A program made the position numbers and the translations under genes. From positions 289,205 to 353,204 of the forward strand of contig NZ_QRHA01000004.1 of the NCBI RefSeq assembly GCF_003367475.1: a stretch of DNA of 64,000 bases, given 5' to 3'. Each line of letters begins with the position of its first letter. Position 1 is the stretch's first letter. Source of the DNA: Alteromonas aestuariivivens (GTDB taxonomy: Bacteria > Pseudomonadota > Gammaproteobacteria > Enterobacterales > Alteromonadaceae). Below the pieces are notes generated by a model that ran no database searches, was not told the DNA's origin, and saw nothing but the letters and a program-made list of their open reading frames with translations. Positions 1-9,459 of the stretch are shown piece by piece.

Positions 1-2
1 CC

Positions 3-857
3 GTTGGCCACACTCTGATGAATGACACCGCCGTTGCTGTACAGGCTCCCTACAAGGATGAGCACACGCCCATTGCCTCGGCAACCCATTCCACCGCCGA
101 TGAAGCTGGCTGGATATGGGACATTGGTTTGCAGCACCGAAAAGGGGTAGGGTACGTTTTCAGCAGTGCATTCTGTAGCGAGCAAGAGGCTAAACAACGG
201 CTACTTAATTACCTTGCCAACGATTCAAGCACCTCGCGTGTAAGCGAAGAACAAATCCGTACCATTCAGTTCACGCCCGGGTATCGAAAGCATCTCTGGG
301 TTAAAAACTGCGTGGCAATTGGTACCTCCGCAGGATTCATAGAGCCGCTGGAGGCCTCTGCACTGGTCATGATCGAACTTTCAGCCACCATGCTAGCCAG
401 ACAACTTCCGTTAACCCAGCCTGCGATGCACGGTGCAGCGAGGCATTTCAACACGGTATTTTCCCAGCGCTGGCAGCGTATTGTAGACTTTTTAAAACTG
501 CACTATGTCCTCAGCCAGCGGCGCGATACGCCTTACTGGCGGGCCATGACAGACCAGGCAGCGTGTTCGGAGCAGCTTGCCGACTGGCTGCAGCAGTGGG
601 CTACCCGATCTCCGTCGCTAAGCGATTTCATGTTCAGTGAAGAAATTTTCCCCCATGCCAGCTATCTGTACATATTGTGCGGCATGGGGTTTCCGTCCGA
701 TATCGATCCCATGCGGTATACACCTTACAAAATGGCGGATGTCAGCAAAATTATCGAAAAAAATCAGCAGCTGACACGTCAGCACCTGCAGGGTCTGCCG
801 GCCAACCGTGAGTTGCTGCAGTCGACCTTCGGGCTCATTGTCAATCACGCCAGTTAA
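3..857 (+). CDS. Flavin-dependent tryptophan halogenase family protein, C-terminal part (cut by window edge)
   Basis: The frame is open from the first bases, so the N-terminal FAD-binding half lies outside the window. What remains matches the second half of PrnA-type halogenases: the AGWIWDIGLQHR segment corresponds to the family WxWxIP motif, followed by a GFIEPLEASAL segment that corresponds to the active-site Glu region. In the full-length paralogue at 2622-4097 the same place reads EPLESTS, so the Ser after the Glu is Ala here. The family uses FADH2, chloride or bromide and oxygen to halogenate indoles, but members found beside SapC and cupin-like genes have no proven substrate. It is followed after 12 bases by SapC with an AGGAG ribosome site, so it is the upstream gene of the operon as seen here. 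Confidence 0.85.
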   Translation, partial: VGHTLMNDTAVAVQAPYKDEHTPIASATHSTADEAGWIWDIGLQHRKGVGYVFSSAFCSEQEAKQRLLNYLANDSSTSRVSEEQIRTIQFTPGYRKHLWVKNCVAIGTSAGFIEPLEASALVMIELSATMLARQLPLTQPAMHGAARHFNTVFSQRWQRIVDFLKLHYVLSQRRDTPYWRAMTDQAACSEQLADWLQQWATRSPSLSDFMFSEEIFPHASYLYILCGMGFPSDIDPMRYTPYKMADVSKIIEKNQQLTRQHLQGLPANRELLQSTFGLIVNHAS

Positions 858-869
858 TCAGGAGTCAGA

Positions 870-1583
870 ATGGCCAAACATGCTTTACTCAATAATGTCG
901 AGCACAAGGATCTGAAAATCGCCACGCACCACAGTGAATCGTTTGGCGACAACATGATGTGTGTGCCCCTGTTTCCCGTTGAAGTACGTCATGCCCAGGC
1001 GCATTACCCGATACTGTTTGTGCGCGACGGAGAAGGTCAGTTTCAGATGGTAGCCCTGCTGGGTTTTGAACAGCACGAAAATCTATTTTTGCGCGACCAG
1101 CAATGGCAGGCTGCGTATAAGCCCCTGCTAATTGAGAAAGGCCCCTTTTTGATTGGCCGCAACCCTCAGGCAGGCAATGCTACACTGTCCATCCACATAG
1201 ATTTGGATGATCCCCGGGTGAATACGGAACAGGGAGAAGCCCTTTTCCTGCCCCATGGTGGAAACAGTGACTACATTGAAAACATTGCCAATGTACTCAG
1301 TACCATACATCAGAGCCAAAGCGAACTGCGCCAGTTCATCAGCGTGCTGGAGCGACTGGAGCTGATTGAGTCCTTCGTGGTGGACATTGAGCTTGACGGC
1401 CAGGGTACCCATCGCCTGTCTGGATTTTTCACCCTCAACGAAGACAAAATCAAGGCACTGGACGCCGAGACGCTCGGGCGCCTGCATCAGGATGGCTACC
1501 TGGAACTGGTGTATATGATTGTAGCTTCGATGTCACAACTGCGGGCGCTGGTTGAACGCAAGAAGGCCCGTATGGCGGTTTGA
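870..1583 (+). CDS. SapC family protein
   Basis: A 237-residue soluble protein of the SapC family. The family signature is visible as VPLFPVEVRHAQAHYPILF near residue 30 and ALLGFEQHENLF near residue 65, followed by KGPFLIGR near residue 95. No signal peptide or membrane segment is seen. The family name comes from an S-layer context, but in gammaproteobacteria these genes sit with halogenase-like, cupin-like and TonB-receptor genes next to carbohydrate loci, and their biochemical role is unknown. The start has a clear AGGAG site six bases upstream. A paralogue lies at 19957-20694 and shares the same blocks. It lies between a halogenase and the cupin-like gene in one operon. Confidence 0.85.
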   Translation: MAKHALLNNVEHKDLKIATHHSESFGDNMMCVPLFPVEVRHAQAHYPILFVRDGEGQFQMVALLGFEQHENLFLRDQQWQAAYKPLLIEKGPFLIGRNPQAGNATLSIHIDLDDPRVNTEQGEALFLPHGGNSDYIENIANVLSTIHQSQSELRQFISVLERLELIESFVVDIELDGQGTHRLSGFFTLNEDKIKALDAETLGRLHQDGYLELVYMIVASMSQLRALVERKKARMAV

Positions 1584-1596
1584 GCTGAACGAGAGT

Positions 1597-2598
1597 ATGC
1601 CTCAGTTTCCTGAAATCAAACCGGATACACCAGCTGGGTTAACCCAGCTTCTGGAATCCTGGACAACGCCCACCTTCCTTCCGCAACTTGTGGGTGAGTG
1701 GCCGCTGGTCAAAGCCGCTCGCCAGTCCGATCAGGCGTTGGTTGACTATTTGCTGGGGTTTGATAAGGGCATCAGCGTGGACTGCCTGAGATTACCGCAT
1801 GCCGAACAGGGCCGGGTGTTTTACAATTCAACCTTCGATGGCTTCAATTTTGAACGCCAAAGGCTGCCGTTTCAAACGGCCTTGCAGCAATTGCTGACCT
1901 TAAGGCAGACACCCGAACCCGAATCCCTGTATGTAGGCAGCACAAGCGTAGAGCGCTGTTTGCCGGGAATGCTTCAGCAAAACCCCATGCCACTGGATGC
2001 CCTGAATCCGCTTGCCACTCTATGGATTGGCAATAAAAGCCGGATTGCGGCGCATTATGATATGCCCGACAACCTGATCTGCGTGACCGCAGGCAAACGT
2101 AAAGTCACCTTGTTTCCACCGGATCAGGTCGAAAACCTGTACGTTGGTCCGTTGCATTTCACCCCAGCCGGGCAGGCCATCAGCCTGGTTGATTTGGCCA
2201 ACCCTGACTTCGAGCAGTTTCCCCGATTCAGACTGGCTCTGGAAGCCGCCATGGTTTTCGAGCTGACGCCGGGTGACGCCTTGTATATCCCCTCTATGTG
2301 GTGGCATCACATTGAAGGGCAGGAGAGCATCAACATGCTGGTCAATTACTGGTGGCAGTCTCAAACCCCGGTAACAGGGAGAGCGGAAAACGCCCTTTAT
2401 CATACCCTGCTGGCCTTGGGCGGGCTGCCGGATGAACAAAGGCAGGCCTGGAAAGCCCTTTTTGATCACTATGTTTTCGGGCAGGACCCGGAGCGTTTTG
2501 CACACATACCACCATCGCAGCGCGGCCCGTTGGAGGCCCCCGATGAAGCAACGTTAAGACAATTTAAAGCCATGCTTGCCAACAGTCTGCGACAGTAA
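1597..2598 (+). CDS. Cupin-like (JmjC-type, Cupin_8) protein
   Basis: A 333-residue protein with a JmjC/cupin_8 fold signature: an HxD iron-binding motif in AAHYDMPDNL near residue 150 and the distal histidines in PSMWWHHIEG near residue 235, followed by NMLVNYWW. Such proteins are usually Fe(II)/2-oxoglutarate-dependent hydroxylases, but the substrate of those linked to halogenase and SapC genes is unknown. The frame is open further upstream to 1552, inside the SapC gene; I chose the ATG at 1597 because it lies just beyond the SapC stop and has a purine-rich ACGAGAG stretch before it. The stop at 2598 falls on the A of a TAATG junction with the next gene. Confidence 0.8.
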   Translation: MPQFPEIKPDTPAGLTQLLESWTTPTFLPQLVGEWPLVKAARQSDQALVDYLLGFDKGISVDCLRLPHAEQGRVFYNSTFDGFNFERQRLPFQTALQQLLTLRQTPEPESLYVGSTSVERCLPGMLQQNPMPLDALNPLATLWIGNKSRIAAHYDMPDNLICVTAGKRKVTLFPPDQVENLYVGPLHFTPAGQAISLVDLANPDFEQFPRFRLALEAAMVFELTPGDALYIPSMWWHHIEGQESINMLVNYWWQSQTPVTGRAENALYHTLLALGGLPDEQRQAWKALFDHYVFGQDPERFAHIPPSQRGPLEAPDEATLRQFKAMLANSLRQ

Positions 2599-2621
2599 TG
2601 GCAACAGGTCAGGAGCAACAC

Positions 2622-4097
2622 ATGCAAGAACAGCACAAACAAAAAGTGGTGATTGCGGGAGGTGGTACCGCTGGCTGGATGGCCGCCGCCGCACTGGCCA
2701 GAACCATCGGCAAAACCCTGGACATCACGTTAATTGAGAGCAGTGATATTGGCACCGTTGGGGTTGGCGAGGCAACCATTCCCACGCTGGTGTTTTTTCA
2801 CAAACTGCTCAAGGTCAGTGAACAGGAGTTCATGGCCGCCACCCACGCCACTTTCAAGCTCGGTATTCAATTTGAAAACTGGCGCGATGTGGGTGAGGAC
2901 TATCTGCATGCATTCGGAGTTACCGGCAAAGACTGCTGGGCCGCAGGGTTTCAGCACTTTTGGCTCAAAGGGCTTGAAAAGGGTTTTAGCCAGGGTTTTG
3001 GCGATTACTGTCTGGAACGGGTGGCCGCCGAAGCCGGGAAATTCGCCCACCTGCCCAACAATGGCCTGAACTACGCCTACCACATTGACGCCAGCAAATA
3101 CGCCCAATTTCTCAGGCAACTTTCAGAAAAAGAAGGCGTGAAGCGCATTGACGCCAAAATCCAGCACGTAAACACCCGTGCGAAAGACGGCTTCATTGAC
3201 CACCTGGTGCTGGACAACGGTGAAAAGATAGCCGGCGATATGTTTCTCGATTGCACCGGGTTTCGCGGCCTGCTGATAGAGCAGGCCCTGCACACCGGCT
3301 ATGAAGACTGGTCTCACTGGTTACCCTGCGACAGTGCGGTGGCGGTACAAACCGAAGCCACCGGCAGCCCGGCCCCTTTTACCCGCAGCATAGCCCACGA
3401 ATCCGGCTGGCAATGGCGCATACCATTGCAGCACCGGGTCGGAAACGGCCTGGTGTACTGCAGCCGCTACCTCAAAGATGAAGACGCTGTCACCCGCCTG
3501 CTCGACAGAATTGATGGGCAACCACTCAATGACCCCAAGGTGATTCACTTCAGAACCGGGCGCCGGCTTAAACAGTGGAACAAAAACTGTGTGGCACTCG
3601 GCCTCGCCAGTGGCTTTCTCGAACCTCTTGAATCCACCAGCATACATTTAATTCAGCAGGGAATTGTGCGCCTGCTGAGAATGTTCCCCGGCCGTGAAAT
3701 TCAGCAGACCGATATCGACGAGTACAATCGCCAGAGTGATTTTGACATTGAACACATTCGCGACTTCATCATTTTGCATTACCACGTGACACAACGGGAT
3801 GATTCCCCCTTCTGGCGCCACTGCCGCCAGATGCAGGTACCGAAATCACTGGCACACCGAATCGAACTGTTCCGCCAAACCGGCCGGGTATTCCGCGAAG
3901 GCAGCGAACTGTTCGACGATTCCTGGCAGCAGGTGATGATTGGCCAGGGGTTGATGCCCAAAACCTACCACCCGATCGTGGATGCCATGTCAGACCAGGA
4001 ACTGCAACAGTTCCTCAGCCAGATCCTGAACAACATCCGGCGTACCGTAGAGCGACTCCCCAGCCACGAGCAATACCTGAGGCAATATTGCAGTTGA
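2622..4097 (+). CDS. Flavin-dependent tryptophan halogenase family protein (PrnA-like), full length
   Basis: A 491-residue protein of the tryptophan halogenase family. The N-terminal FAD motif VVIAGGGTAGWMAAAAL is intact, the catalytic lysine expected at position 79 is present in ATFKLGIQF (Lys79 from this start), the WxWxIP motif appears as GWQWRIPLQHR near residue 262, and the active-site Glu-Ser pair is seen in GFLEPLESTSIH near residue 337. An ATG at 2598 overlaps the cupin stop, but the ATG at 2622 has an AGGAG site at good spacing, so I start there. It is the last gene of the operon. No flavin reductase is adjacent, so reductant must come from elsewhere. The physiological substrate is unknown; a role tied to glycan or TonB-receptor loci is inference. 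Confidence 0.85.
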   Translation: MQEQHKQKVVIAGGGTAGWMAAAALARTIGKTLDITLIESSDIGTVGVGEATIPTLVFFHKLLKVSEQEFMAATHATFKLGIQFENWRDVGEDYLHAFGVTGKDCWAAGFQHFWLKGLEKGFSQGFGDYCLERVAAEAGKFAHLPNNGLNYAYHIDASKYAQFLRQLSEKEGVKRIDAKIQHVNTRAKDGFIDHLVLDNGEKIAGDMFLDCTGFRGLLIEQALHTGYEDWSHWLPCDSAVAVQTEATGSPAPFTRSIAHESGWQWRIPLQHRVGNGLVYCSRYLKDEDAVTRLLDRIDGQPLNDPKVIHFRTGRRLKQWNKNCVALGLASGFLEPLESTSIHLIQQGIVRLLRMFPGREIQQTDIDEYNRQSDFDIEHIRDFIILHYHVTQRDDSPFWRHCRQMQVPKSLAHRIELFRQTGRVFREGSELFDDSWQQVMIGQGLMPKTYHPIVDAMSDQELQQFLSQILNNIRRTVERLPSHEQYLRQYCS

Positions 4098-4253
4098 CGT
4101 AAACACTTGAGAGTTATTTTACTAAGATCAGGTTTATTCTCACCCCTAAAAAATAACGACAATATTAGGTATGCGATTCTTTAGCTTGACGATCAACTCA
4201 ATGGTGGCAAGATAAACCTCCGCAAGGATGTCTAGTAGTGGTGTGGTGTAAAA

Positions 4254-7200
4254 ATGAGCATTTGGGTAAAGCAGTTATTTTTAGTGATAGTAGCCCTGTT
4301 TGCAGTTTCCTGTGGCGGTGGTAATGTTGGTGAAAGTAGCCTAGGTAATACGGACAAGGACAAGGAAAATTCTGAAGATTTACCAACTTCATATCTTTTC
4401 AAACTCTATAATGGGAAAAAGAATCAAGCTACTGTAAGTCACACCAATTCACACGATATGGCCTTTCATATCACTACAATATCTGATTTGGCAGTGGCAT
4501 TGGTGTACAGCAATGAATTACCCTACGCACGCTTTGACTCGGTACTCGAAAGTGATCAGCCCATCCCTAGTGAAGATTGTGAATCTGGTGAGATAGTCAC
4601 TGGAGAAGTAACTGAAGACACAATTTCATTTGAGTTCGTTCAGTGCACATCAGGCAACTATGCACTCAATGGAAAGGGCTCATTAAAAGCTCTGAATTTC
4701 AACGATATAGGAGAAATTTCCGTTGGCGTACTCCAGTTTGATGATTTAACTGTAAGTAATAGCCGGAATAATTATCGGTTTAAAGGAGATATCCTAATTG
4801 CATTTGGGCCTGAAACCGTAAACGAAGCCAACTTTGAAGCTCTGATTGAAAATATAGACACAGGGGAGCAGTACTACATTGACTTCCTCAAATTGGAATT
4901 AGGATTACCATCGCAAAACGGAGAATTTAGCGCGACAGGGAAAATTTTCCTTTCTCAGTACGGATACGTGCTACTCGACACTGTCCAAAAAGCAACCGAA
5001 GCTAAAAATTTAACCATTTCTGTATCGGGTTCCAACACGCTTGTCGTAGAAAATTCTCATGAAAATAAACTAGGAATTGCATTATTTTCAAACACATCAT
5101 CAATAACCAGTGCCCGCACATATGTACCCTATACAGCAATAATAAATAAAGAGTATCTGAATCAAAAAAACACCGCCCCAACCGCACATGTATTAAATTC
5201 AAATAACCTCATAGACAAAAATCAAGAATTAACTCTTGATGCTTCTCAGAGCAAAGACACCGATGGCGACATACTCCATTTCGACTGGAAGGTACTCTCT
5301 CAGCCTGAAGGGGCAAAAGTAACTTTTTCTAATCACGGCTTTGTTAACAGCAGCACATATTTCGACACCGCTGGAGATTACCGCCTAAGTTTGACTGTCA
5401 GTGACGGGGAATTGACTTCAGTTCCAGTTTATGCGGATGTCCACGTCCGCCAAAATCCACCAAAAGCGCATTTTAAGGAAGGATCCCAGCAAATTGAATT
5501 TGGAACCCCAATGGAAAATGTGGTGACAATTGAGAGCCCTGTTGATGATGGCCCCTTTGAGATTAGTATTAACAGTGGCCCCGTGAGCATGATGATAAAC
5601 GAAGTTGGCCTACTTTCCTGGAATGGCAAAGTTCCAAGATTCGGATACGATATGGACATTAACTACAGTGTGAAAGTCAAAAACCGAGATCACGAAATAA
5701 TTGTAAAAAACACATTAACGCTGATTGATTCTAAAACGGATGCGCTGTTTAACATTGATACATTACCCAATGAGGTTATTGGAGTTTTTGATTGGAATGA
5801 TGATCAGGAGTTAGATCTTTTGGTAAGGCGCGGAGACAAATTTCACATTTTGTCTTCACAAACTCAAGAAGTGCTCTGGGAACAAAATCTGCCTAACTCA
5901 ACAATCAGCCATGGAGTTTATAAAAATAATACTGAAACACTCTATTTTATTGACAGATCTAAGTTAGACGTTTATTCCATTAAAAAAAATCAATCAGAAT
6001 TTACCCATATCGCAACTCTGGACGAATGGAAGCGGGATAGCTTTGGAACTTTCATGTTTGAAATTGACCATCAACCCAAGCACGGAGTTTTCAATATTTT
6101 CACTGACAAATTTAAATATGATGCGATAAATAAAATCCGTACTCCATACCCTGATTCTGCCATTAAGTTTGGTGACTTTAACGAAGATGGCACACCAGAT
6201 ATAGTTAGTTTTTCCGGTATTTACAATGGCGACACAATGGAACCACTAGATACAATGGAGCTAATATCAGAGGCAAATATATTAAACTCTAGAGATTTAA
6301 ACATATTCAATGCTGATCAATATTCTGATGATGAAATTATATTCATTGATTTTAACTACGCTACGGATAATCCAGGTTATAGGATAAGAATATTGGACTT
6401 AACTCCAAATGGATTAACTCAAGTCCACATTCAGCCAATTAATATATCCAGTGATACATTTTCATATGTAATCAGCGAGGATGGTTCTGATTTATATATA
6501 CTTGAAAACCAGAACCAAATCTCTATTTACAAAAGATATGGAAATCAAAATTTCCAATATATCTCCACACAAGAGATCGAAGACTTCAATTATATTAAAC
6601 CTGTTAGCACTTCTTACTCGAAGAGTTCGTGTTGGTTGGTTCGCAGCTTTGATCAAAAGCTAATTTTAGAATGTAGAAGCTACTTAGTTGATCAGCCGGA
6701 TCAATATGTTACTAACTATTCACTACTCGACTTAACCCTCGATAAATTGGTTTTGGACACTATTATTGATACAACTGACTATTCTACGAGTGATTTAGGG
6801 AGCCCTTTAAGAATCTCAGAGAACCAATTCGCATTTGGGCAAAAAAATGGGGTGATGGAAATTTACGAGGATAATTCAATCACGAAGAAATCAGCCCATC
6901 CATTAGCAATTGCAGAAGGCATTGAATTTTACAATATAAGCTACGAAGCAGGGGTTTATTATAGTTGGGAAGAGAGAAATAGACGCTTAATAAAAACCGC
7001 TATCGATAGTGGAGTAACTATAGAAAATAACCAACTCGGTGATTTCGAATACAAGTTTTTTGATATCGGAAACGATAGTTATGTTTTATTGCTTTCGGGA
7101 AAGACAGTAACTATCCTTATTAAAGAGAACTTACAGGAAGTATCGAGTTTTACTTTTTATAATCTGGACTACAGGCCTGATCTCCTTCAAGTAGCCACTT

Positions 7201-7790
7201 TCGCACAAGGCCAAGAAAACTTTGTTGTTTTCTGGATTGGAGTAAATCTTGTTTTTTTGAAGCAGGATGGTAACCAATTTATTTTGTTTAGAAACAAGGA
7301 ACTACCAAACGCAGAAAAGCTTGCTGATAGGCACGATTATGAAGGTTTAATGGGAGTACTTAGTAACGATAAGGAAACCAAAGTTCATTTGCTACAAGAA
7401 AGCACAAGTAGTAATCCCAGCACCTTTGATTGGGTTGGCTATGACTTTAATGCAGACTCTTTTCAAACCTCACATACAGATACTAGGTTCGACGTAGCCC
7501 ATACCTATTGTGTATCAACTGATGAAATGCAATCCAGACTGGTGGCATATATGGTCACTAAAGAGATAGCTATTGAGAAAGTTGAAGAGACTGGTTGGAC
7601 TCCTGAGCAGGCTAAAGTTGTAGCGATAGATATGAGTAGTGGTGAACTAGTTTGGGCCTCAAAGCAACTGAAGTATGATAGGAGGTTTGGTTCTTCAAGG
7701 GGATCTGTGGGGTGCAATCAATTGCCCGAGGAGTTACAACTGGTGTTCTCAACTAGCAGAAACTTATATAAAACAGGTCAGGGCAATTGA
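4254..7790 (+). CDS. Large lipoprotein with PKD-like and FG-GAP-like repeats
   Basis: A 1178-residue lipoprotein. The signal peptide ends in a lipobox (FAVSC, Cys around residue 20) followed by GGGN, so it is expected to be lipid-anchored, possibly facing outwards. Around residues 305-400 there is a PKD/Ig-like domain (LDASQSKDTDGDILHFDWKV, then DTAGDYRLSLTVSDGEL). Around residue 640 there is one FG-GAP-like calcium loop (FGDFNEDGTPDIV), and the rest looks like a beta-propeller or other beta-rich region without a clear family. The gene is visibly much richer in A/T than its neighbours, which suggests horizontal transfer or relaxed codon choice. It stands alone, ends at a hairpin terminator, and its function is not recognisable beyond surface binding or adhesion as a guess. 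Confidence 0.7.
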   Translation: MSIWVKQLFLVIVALFAVSCGGGNVGESSLGNTDKDKENSEDLPTSYLFKLYNGKKNQATVSHTNSHDMAFHITTISDLAVALVYSNELPYARFDSVLESDQPIPSEDCESGEIVTGEVTEDTISFEFVQCTSGNYALNGKGSLKALNFNDIGEISVGVLQFDDLTVSNSRNNYRFKGDILIAFGPETVNEANFEALIENIDTGEQYYIDFLKLELGLPSQNGEFSATGKIFLSQYGYVLLDTVQKATEAKNLTISVSGSNTLVVENSHENKLGIALFSNTSSITSARTYVPYTAIINKEYLNQKNTAPTAHVLNSNNLIDKNQELTLDASQSKDTDGDILHFDWKVLSQPEGAKVTFSNHGFVNSSTYFDTAGDYRLSLTVSDGELTSVPVYADVHVRQNPPKAHFKEGSQQIEFGTPMENVVTIESPVDDGPFEISINSGPVSMMINEVGLLSWNGKVPRFGYDMDINYSVKVKNRDHEIIVKNTLTLIDSKTDALFNIDTLPNEVIGVFDWNDDQELDLLVRRGDKFHILSSQTQEVLWEQNLPNSTISHGVYKNNTETLYFIDRSKLDVYSIKKNQSEFTHIATLDEWKRDSFGTFMFEIDHQPKHGVFNIFTDKFKYDAINKIRTPYPDSAIKFGDFNEDGTPDIVSFSGIYNGDTMEPLDTMELISEANILNSRDLNIFNADQYSDDEIIFIDFNYATDNPGYRIRILDLTPNGLTQVHIQPINISSDTFSYVISEDGSDLYILENQNQISIYKRYGNQNFQYISTQEIEDFNYIKPVSTSYSKSSCWLVRSFDQKLILECRSYLVDQPDQYVTNYSLLDLTLDKLVLDTIIDTTDYSTSDLGSPLRISENQFAFGQKNGVMEIYEDNSITKKSAHPLAIAEGIEFYNISYEAGVYYSWEERNRRLIKTAIDSGVTIENNQLGDFEYKFFDIGNDSYVLLLSGKTVTILIKENLQEVSSFTFYNLDYRPDLLQVATFAQGQENFVVFWIGVNLVFLKQDGNQFILFRNKELPNAEKLADRHDYEGLMGVLSNDKETKVHLLQESTSSNPSTFDWVGYDFNADSFQTSHTDTRFDVAHTYCVSTDEMQSRLVAYMVTKEIAIEKVEETGWTPEQAKVVAIDMSSGELVWASKQLKYDRRFGSSRGSVGCNQLPEELQLVFSTSRNLYKTGQGN

Positions 7791-7872
7791 TGGAAAAATC
7801 TGTGGGGAATGGTCAGGATCCAAATAGAGAAATATCGCTTTAAAATTCTGGACAAGAGCTGACATCAAACTT

Positions 7873-7898
7873 GCCCATCTTCAATTATGGGCCTTTTT
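7873..7898 (+). terminator. Rho-independent terminator after the lipoprotein gene
   Basis: A 6-bp GCCCAT/ATGGGC stem with an 8-base loop is followed by CTTTTT. It lies 82 bases after the lipoprotein stop and isolates that gene from the GH1 cassette. The stretch 7791-8098 otherwise holds only this hairpin and the operator at 7998. Confidence 0.7.
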
Positions 7899-7997
7899 AA
7901 TCACAATTATTTGTCCAATACTTCCTGTTAACTCACATCCATCCTTAAACCCATCAGCACATAACTAAAAATAACCCCACTGAGGTGCATTTTAAAA

Positions 7998-8011
7998 TGA
8001 AAGCGCTTACA
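7998..8011 (+). promoter_or_regulatory. LacI-family operator before the first GH1 cassette
   Basis: TGAAAGCGCTTACA has the AAGCGCTT core typical of LacI/GalR-family operators and lies 87 bases before the GH1 start. The same core recurs as a longer perfect palindrome before the second GH1 gene at 19112. The natural binder is the LacI-type protein encoded at the end of the cassette, but either paralogue could bind both sites. Confidence 0.65.
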
Positions 8012-8098
8012 ATCATGAATAATTGGAGGTCTGCACACTGGGGCAGAGCCAATCCGTTACCTTCTGCCTTTGCACCAAACCATTGAGGATACGGCCTT

Positions 8099-9442
8099 GT
8101 GACAAAACTGTTTACTCTGCCACAAACCCTGTTTGCTGACCCGGATTTCACCATTGGTGTAGCCACCTCATCCTTTCAGATTGAGGGCGGTGCTGACACA
8201 CGGGAACCTTGCATCTGGGACAGCTTTTGCCAGCAGCCAGGAAAAATACTCGACGGCAGCAACGGCTTGGTTGCCTGCGACCATGTTCACCGCTGGGCAG
8301 AAGATATTGAAATGATTGCTTCACTGAATGTGGATGCCTATCGTTTTTCCATTTCCTGGCCACGAATCATCAAAGCCGATGGTAGCGTCAATCAGCAGGG
8401 CCTGGATTTCTATCTCAACATACTCGTGGCACTTAAGGCTCGCGGCATCAAGGCCTATGTAACACTTTATCACTGGGATTTGCCTCAATACCTGGAGGAT
8501 GAGGGCGGCTGGCTAAACCGCCAGACAGCGTACGCATTTGCATACTTTGCCGAAGTGGTTGTAAGAGCGTTTGGCGATTTGGTGTATTCCTGGGCAACCC
8601 TCAACGAACCTTTTTGCAGTGCCTATCTCGGGTATGAAGTTGGCATCCATGCGCCAGGCAAAGTGGGCAAACAGTTCGGTAAAAAGGCCATTCACCACCT
8701 TTTACTCGCCCACGGGCTGGGCATGCAGAAGCTTAGGGAATTTGCACCCCAGGCACAGTCAGGGATCGTACTCAATTTTACGCCTTTCTATCCGGCTTCC
8801 AATTCATCCAAAGATCTGGCCGCGACCCAATTGGCGCACGATCATTTCAACGACTGGTACATCCGCCCCCTGCTCAAAGGCGAATACCCTGCCCTGATTG
8901 ACTTACTGCCTGAGAACCACAGGCCACATATTGAAGACGGTGACATGGATATCATCGCCCAGAGCATTGACTTCCTGGGGGTGAACTACTACACCCGGGC
9001 CATTGTGACAGACGACGGCAGCGACGACCCACTCCAGCTCCCTCCTGCGCCCGATTGCGAAACCACCGCTATGGGTTGGGAAGTGTTCCCCCAGGGGCTA
9101 ACGGACCTGTTGCTCCAACTGCATCGCGATTATGCGCTTCCTCCCATTATCATTACTGAAAACGGGCTGGCCAGTGATGATGAAATGCATAATGGTGAAG
9201 CGGTCGACACCCAGCGCATTCGGTATTTGCAAACCCATATGGATGCGGTAGCCAGCGCTGCACAGCAAGGCGTTAAAATAACCGGCTATTTTGTCTGGAG
9301 CCTGATGGACAACTTTGAATGGGCATTAGGCTATGCGAAACGCTTTGGTATCGTGTATGTTGATTACAGCACACAGCAGCGAACATTAAAGTCCAGTGCC
9401 AAGGCACTGGCTGAGATGTTAGCCAATCGAAAACCATTGTAA
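8099..9442 (+). CDS. GH1 family beta-glucosidase
   Basis: A 447-residue glycoside hydrolase family 1 enzyme. The acid/base glutamate is in TLNEPFCSAYLGY near residue 170 and the nucleophile glutamate in IIITENGLAS near residue 357. Other GH1 blocks are GVATSSFQIEGG near the N-terminus, DAYRFSISWPR, YVTLYHWDLPQ and GYFVWSLMDNFEW. No signal peptide is seen, so it should act in the cytoplasm on imported beta-linked disaccharides such as cellobiose. The start is a GTG with a distant GAGG stretch; no better start is visible. It is the first gene of a GH1, symporter, LacI operon and has a close paralogue at 17666-19003. Exact substrate cannot be read from sequence. Confidence 0.92.
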   Translation: MTKLFTLPQTLFADPDFTIGVATSSFQIEGGADTREPCIWDSFCQQPGKILDGSNGLVACDHVHRWAEDIEMIASLNVDAYRFSISWPRIIKADGSVNQQGLDFYLNILVALKARGIKAYVTLYHWDLPQYLEDEGGWLNRQTAYAFAYFAEVVVRAFGDLVYSWATLNEPFCSAYLGYEVGIHAPGKVGKQFGKKAIHHLLLAHGLGMQKLREFAPQAQSGIVLNFTPFYPASNSSKDLAATQLAHDHFNDWYIRPLLKGEYPALIDLLPENHRPHIEDGDMDIIAQSIDFLGVNYYTRAIVTDDGSDDPLQLPPAPDCETTAMGWEVFPQGLTDLLLQLHRDYALPPIIITENGLASDDEMHNGEAVDTQRIRYLQTHMDAVASAAQQGVKITGYFVWSLMDNFEWALGYAKRFGIVYVDYSTQQRTLKSSAKALAEMLANRKPL

Positions 9443-9459
9443 CGACAGCGGGTAGCAGG

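Noticed and set aside
3..4097. A halogenated natural-product biosynthetic cluster
   Set aside because: No peptide synthetase, polyketide synthase, reductase or tailoring gene accompanies the halogenase homologues; SapC and cupin-like partners point to a different role.
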